From Companilactobacillus kimchii DSM 13961 = JCM 10707 (GTDB taxonomy: Bacteria; Bacillota; Bacilli; Lactobacillales; Lactobacillaceae), in assembly GCF_001435445.1 (NCBI RefSeq), contig NZ_AZDH01000020.1, positions 1 through 64,000 on the forward strand: a DNA stretch of 64,000 bases. The letters run 5' to 3'. Below, one piece after another: positions 61,975-64,000 of this stretch (the stretch's first letter is position 1; each line of letters starts with the position of its first letter). The position numbers and the translations under genes are program-made. Under the pieces are notes generated by a model that was given only the letters and a program-made list of their open reading frames with translations, was not told the origin of the DNA and searched no databases.

Positions 61975-63033
61975 TTAACCCCCTTCGATAGCAGATAATG
62001 GATCGATTTTTAAAACTTTGCGCATTGATAAGGTTCCACCCAATAGCGCCATAACCATAATTGCTAAGGTCAATAATCCATATGCCGGCCAATTACTGTA
62101 AAACGGCACTGTCTTTGGTAATCCCAATTGAGTTGCTGCAATCGCTACTAAGGCCAAGCCAGCTCCAAGTGCGGTTAAAATCATGATCTGGTAGAATAAC
62201 GCCGCTACAATCCTAGCTGTTCTGATACCTTGGGCCCTCATGACACCGTAGAGACTGATCTTTTGGATCGTTATAATATACATGAAAACTCCAATGATTA
62301 AAAAGGTAATAACAATCATTGCACCTATCATAAAGGCGAAGACCATGATTTGAGCTGTGTAACCCGGAATGTGATTGATTAAATCGGGAATTGTGATTTG
62401 TGACAATCCGGATTTCTTGATTTTAGTCTTATCACGAATAACTAGGGCACTGATATTCTTTGCTTGATCCGAACCGTACTTCAAAGTTCTAAAAGTATTC
62501 ATGTTGGTAAAGATGATTGGTACCGTGAAGAAACTATTATCCTCGGTCAAACCAACAACCTTATAAAGATCTTTACTACCGTTAATTTTTATCTCAGAAT
62601 TGAGCTTGATATTATCATTACCCAATTTTGAATCAGCGATGACCTCTTTACCATTCTTCGGCATTCGACCAGCCGTCAATTTAGGACTGATAAAACTATT
62701 CCAGTTAACACCGAAAATATTAGTATTAATTTTTTTATCTGAACCTTTAAGCTTTGTAACGACGGTCATTTGACCAACCGGCACAACGTCTTTACTCTCG
62801 TAGTCCTTATAAGAACTCTCAGGAATATTCGACACTGTTAAACTCTTATTAGAATAACTTGAAACGACTACAGATTCAGCGTTCCATTGATCGACTGCTG
62901 TGCGATTTCCCCTTGCCAAACCTACAGCTAAACTGGTTAAAAAGAAAACCATATAACTGATTAGAAAAACTGTAAAAACAACTAAGAAGTATCTTGTTTT
63001 ATTGTGGAGGATTTCCTTTATCGCTAGAAACAT
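61975..63033 (-). CDS. FtsX-like ABC permease (HrtB-like)
   Basis: The 352-residue protein has an N-terminal helix (about 15-38), a large extracytoplasmic domain (about 40-235) and three C-terminal helices, the topology of MacB/FtsX permeases. The start MFLAIKEILHNKTRYFLVVF with FLISYMVFFLTSLAVGLARG resembles HrtB haem-export permeases. The substrate is inferred only from this resemblance. It is co-transcribed with the ATPase gene. Confidence 0.83.
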   Translation of the reverse strand: MFLAIKEILHNKTRYFLVVFTVFLISYMVFFLTSLAVGLARGNRTAVDQWNAESVVVSSYSNKSLTVSNIPESSYKDYESKDVVPVGQMTVVTKLKGSDKKINTNIFGVNWNSFISPKLTAGRMPKNGKEVIADSKLGNDNIKLNSEIKINGSKDLYKVVGLTEDNSFFTVPIIFTNMNTFRTLKYGSDQAKNISALVIRDKTKIKKSGLSQITIPDLINHIPGYTAQIMVFAFMIGAMIVITFLIIGVFMYIITIQKISLYGVMRAQGIRTARIVAALFYQIMILTALGAGLALVAIAATQLGLPKTVPFYSNWPAYGLLTLAIMVMALLGGTLSMRKVLKIDPLSAIEGG

Positions 63034-63255
63034 ATTCTCACCACCATTTCATTTAATTAACGTCTGATAAACGAAATTACAACACAATTACATCTCATCT
63101 ATTTATAGATTACTTAACGTTGGTGCAATCCTACCACTACAAAGTTTCGAACACAATTTATTTAATTTATGAATAAAACAACTTATTTGCCTTAAAACAA
63201 GTTCTTATATTAGAATTATCAATTAAAGCACTTCCATTAGAAAGGTAATTAGACA

Positions 63256-63402
63256 ATGAGTAAACCAGAGAAAAAGGTTTCTGTTTCAAAATTAAGTAAA
63301 CAATCGCAACAAAAATTAGAAGAGATTCGTCAAAAACATCATCTTAAATCCGTAGATGAAGCGGTTGAATATATGTTAGATTTCACAAAAGAAAAGAAAT
63401 AG
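63256..63402 (+). CDS. Small 48-residue protein, possibly ribbon-helix-helix
   Basis: The ATG follows GAAAGG. The product (MSKPEKKVSVSKLSKQSQQK ... YMLDFTKEKK) is highly charged and alpha-helical; KSVDEAVEYMLDF looks like the second helix of a small RHH or DUF2683-type protein. Its stop lies in the arm of a terminator. Good ribosome site, helical pattern and terminator support a real gene; the function is unknown. Confidence 0.65.
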   Translation: MSKPEKKVSVSKLSKQSQQKLEEIRQKHHLKSVDEAVEYMLDFTKEKK

Positions 63403-63430
63403 ATCTCACAGTTGTGAGATCTATTTCTTT
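63393..63430. terminator. Bidirectional terminator overlapping two gene ends
   Basis: AAAGAAATAGATCTCACA / TGTGAGATCTATTTCTTT is a perfect 18-bp stem with a 2-base loop, covering the ends of the small gene and the convergent peroxidase gene. Confidence 0.92.
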
Positions 63431-63891
63431 AGAGCATCTATAATCAAGCTTTCCATTTTTTCAGGTTTTGTAATTGGAGCAAATCGTTTCAACAAAATAC
63501 CCTCTTTATTGATTAGAAATTTAGTGAAATTCCACTTAATTCGGCCCTTTCCTGATTGGTCTTTTAAGTAAGTAAAGAGTGGATCTTCGTCAAGACCGTT
63601 TACAATGACCTTACGAGTCATGGGAAAAGTAACCCCATAATGCATTTGACAGAAGTCGCTCGTTTCTTCATCACTATCAAGTTCCTGGTGAAACTGATTA
63701 GAGGGCAATCCTAGAACCTCAAGTCCCTGGTCTCGATACTTATTATAAAGTTTCTCAATGGATTCAAGCTGAGGAGCTAAGCCACATTTGCTTGCGGTAT
63801 TAACGATTAATAGAACCTTACCTTGATAATCCCTGAAATTAATAATTCCACCATTCATCTCAGTTTCCTTAAAATTATAAATTGGCTCCAT
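63421..63891 (-). CDS. Glutathione peroxidase-family protein
   Basis: The start is the ATG at 63891 (AAGGCGG seven bases upstream), about 156 residues. The active site VNTASKCGLAPQLE has the peroxidatic cysteine (selenocysteine in mammals), followed by LGLPSNQFHQEL with the catalytic Gln, and KWNFTKFLINKEG with the catalytic Trp and Asn. Bacterial members mostly use thioredoxin to remove peroxides. A TATAAT lies just upstream. Confidence 0.92.
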   Translation of the reverse strand: MEPIYNFKETEMNGGIINFRDYQGKVLLIVNTASKCGLAPQLESIEKLYNKYRDQGLEVLGLPSNQFHQELDSDEETSDFCQMHYGVTFPMTRKVIVNGLDEDPLFTYLKDQSGKGRIKWNFTKFLINKEGILLKRFAPITKPEKMESLIIDALKK

Positions 63892-64000
63892 TGCTCTACC
63901 GCCTTTCTTAGTTTCAATTTTCACTATATTATACTAGAAAGAAAGTTAAGGAGACAAAGTTAGCAACTAATTTATTGGAATTGTTACTTTTGAATTATTT

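Overview
The window is low-GC Gram-positive DNA and reads as a lactic acid bacterium of the Lactobacillaceae. I lean towards the Companilactobacillus group, but that is inference from gene content: WxL / DUF916-DUF3324 surface loci, catabolic acetolactate synthase with its decarboxylase, MntH/MntR, beta-glucoside PTS genes and AGGAGG-type ribosome sites. No rRNA, tRNA, CRISPR array or transposase gene was seen.

1-9.0 kb (minus strand) is a cell-surface locus. It holds a small sortase-type protein, a WxL protein, three DUF916-DUF3324 WxL-interacting proteins, a BspA-like repeat protein and, at the left edge, a lectin-WxL protein that leaves the window. A second lectin-WxL protein is at 13.7-16.9 kb. 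Between them are a GNAT acetyltransferase, thiol peroxidase, a flavodoxin-like reductase, a NAD(P)-binding protein and a purine permease under a PurR-type double PurBox. A cation P-type ATPase diverges from its SmtB/ArsR-type repressor at 16.9-19.3 kb.

19.4-26.1 kb is an accessory island rich in toxin-antitoxin and defence-like genes: a frameshifted MazE-type antitoxin, a lone AAA ATPase, a three-gene operon that looks like a toxin-antitoxin-SecB-like-chaperone (TAC) module, a decayed SPFH gene beside a ribbon-helix-helix gene with a large operator, a GT8 glycosyltransferase, a peptide deformylase homologue, and an orphan AbiEi antitoxin behind three 39-bp repeats.

26-34.7 kb is mostly core. 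mntH and a universal stress protein diverge from mntR, with two matching MntR-like operators between them. Then come a Mor-like regulator, a WYL regulator, a MarR regulator divergent from alsS-alsD (acetoin pathway), and hicAB.

34.7-40.8 kb has three EamA-family transporter paralogues. A compact operon of a PD-(D/E)XK-like sce7726 protein, an sce7725 protein and a RES-domain (NAD-consuming toxin fold) protein lies between the first and second, and is a candidate defence system. The second EamA gene has a leader peptide with mutually exclusive hairpins like a classical translational attenuator; the third has an inverted repeat that could hide its ribosome site.

41-52 kb has a LacI regulator, a possible structured RNA, a UvrA-like double ABC ATPase, a beta-glucoside operon controlled by RAT/terminator antitermination, and a second PTS-esterase operon with a perfect cre match. 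52.2-54.9 kb encodes a degenerate EAL protein, a small membrane protein and a PgaC-like glycan synthase. The rest has a matrixin-like protease, a second Mor-like regulator, a TetR regulator, a hexapeptide acetyltransferase, an MFS drug exporter behind a leader/terminator, a Y-family polymerase plus YolD with a LexA-like box, an HrtAB-like ABC exporter, a small protein and a glutathione peroxidase.
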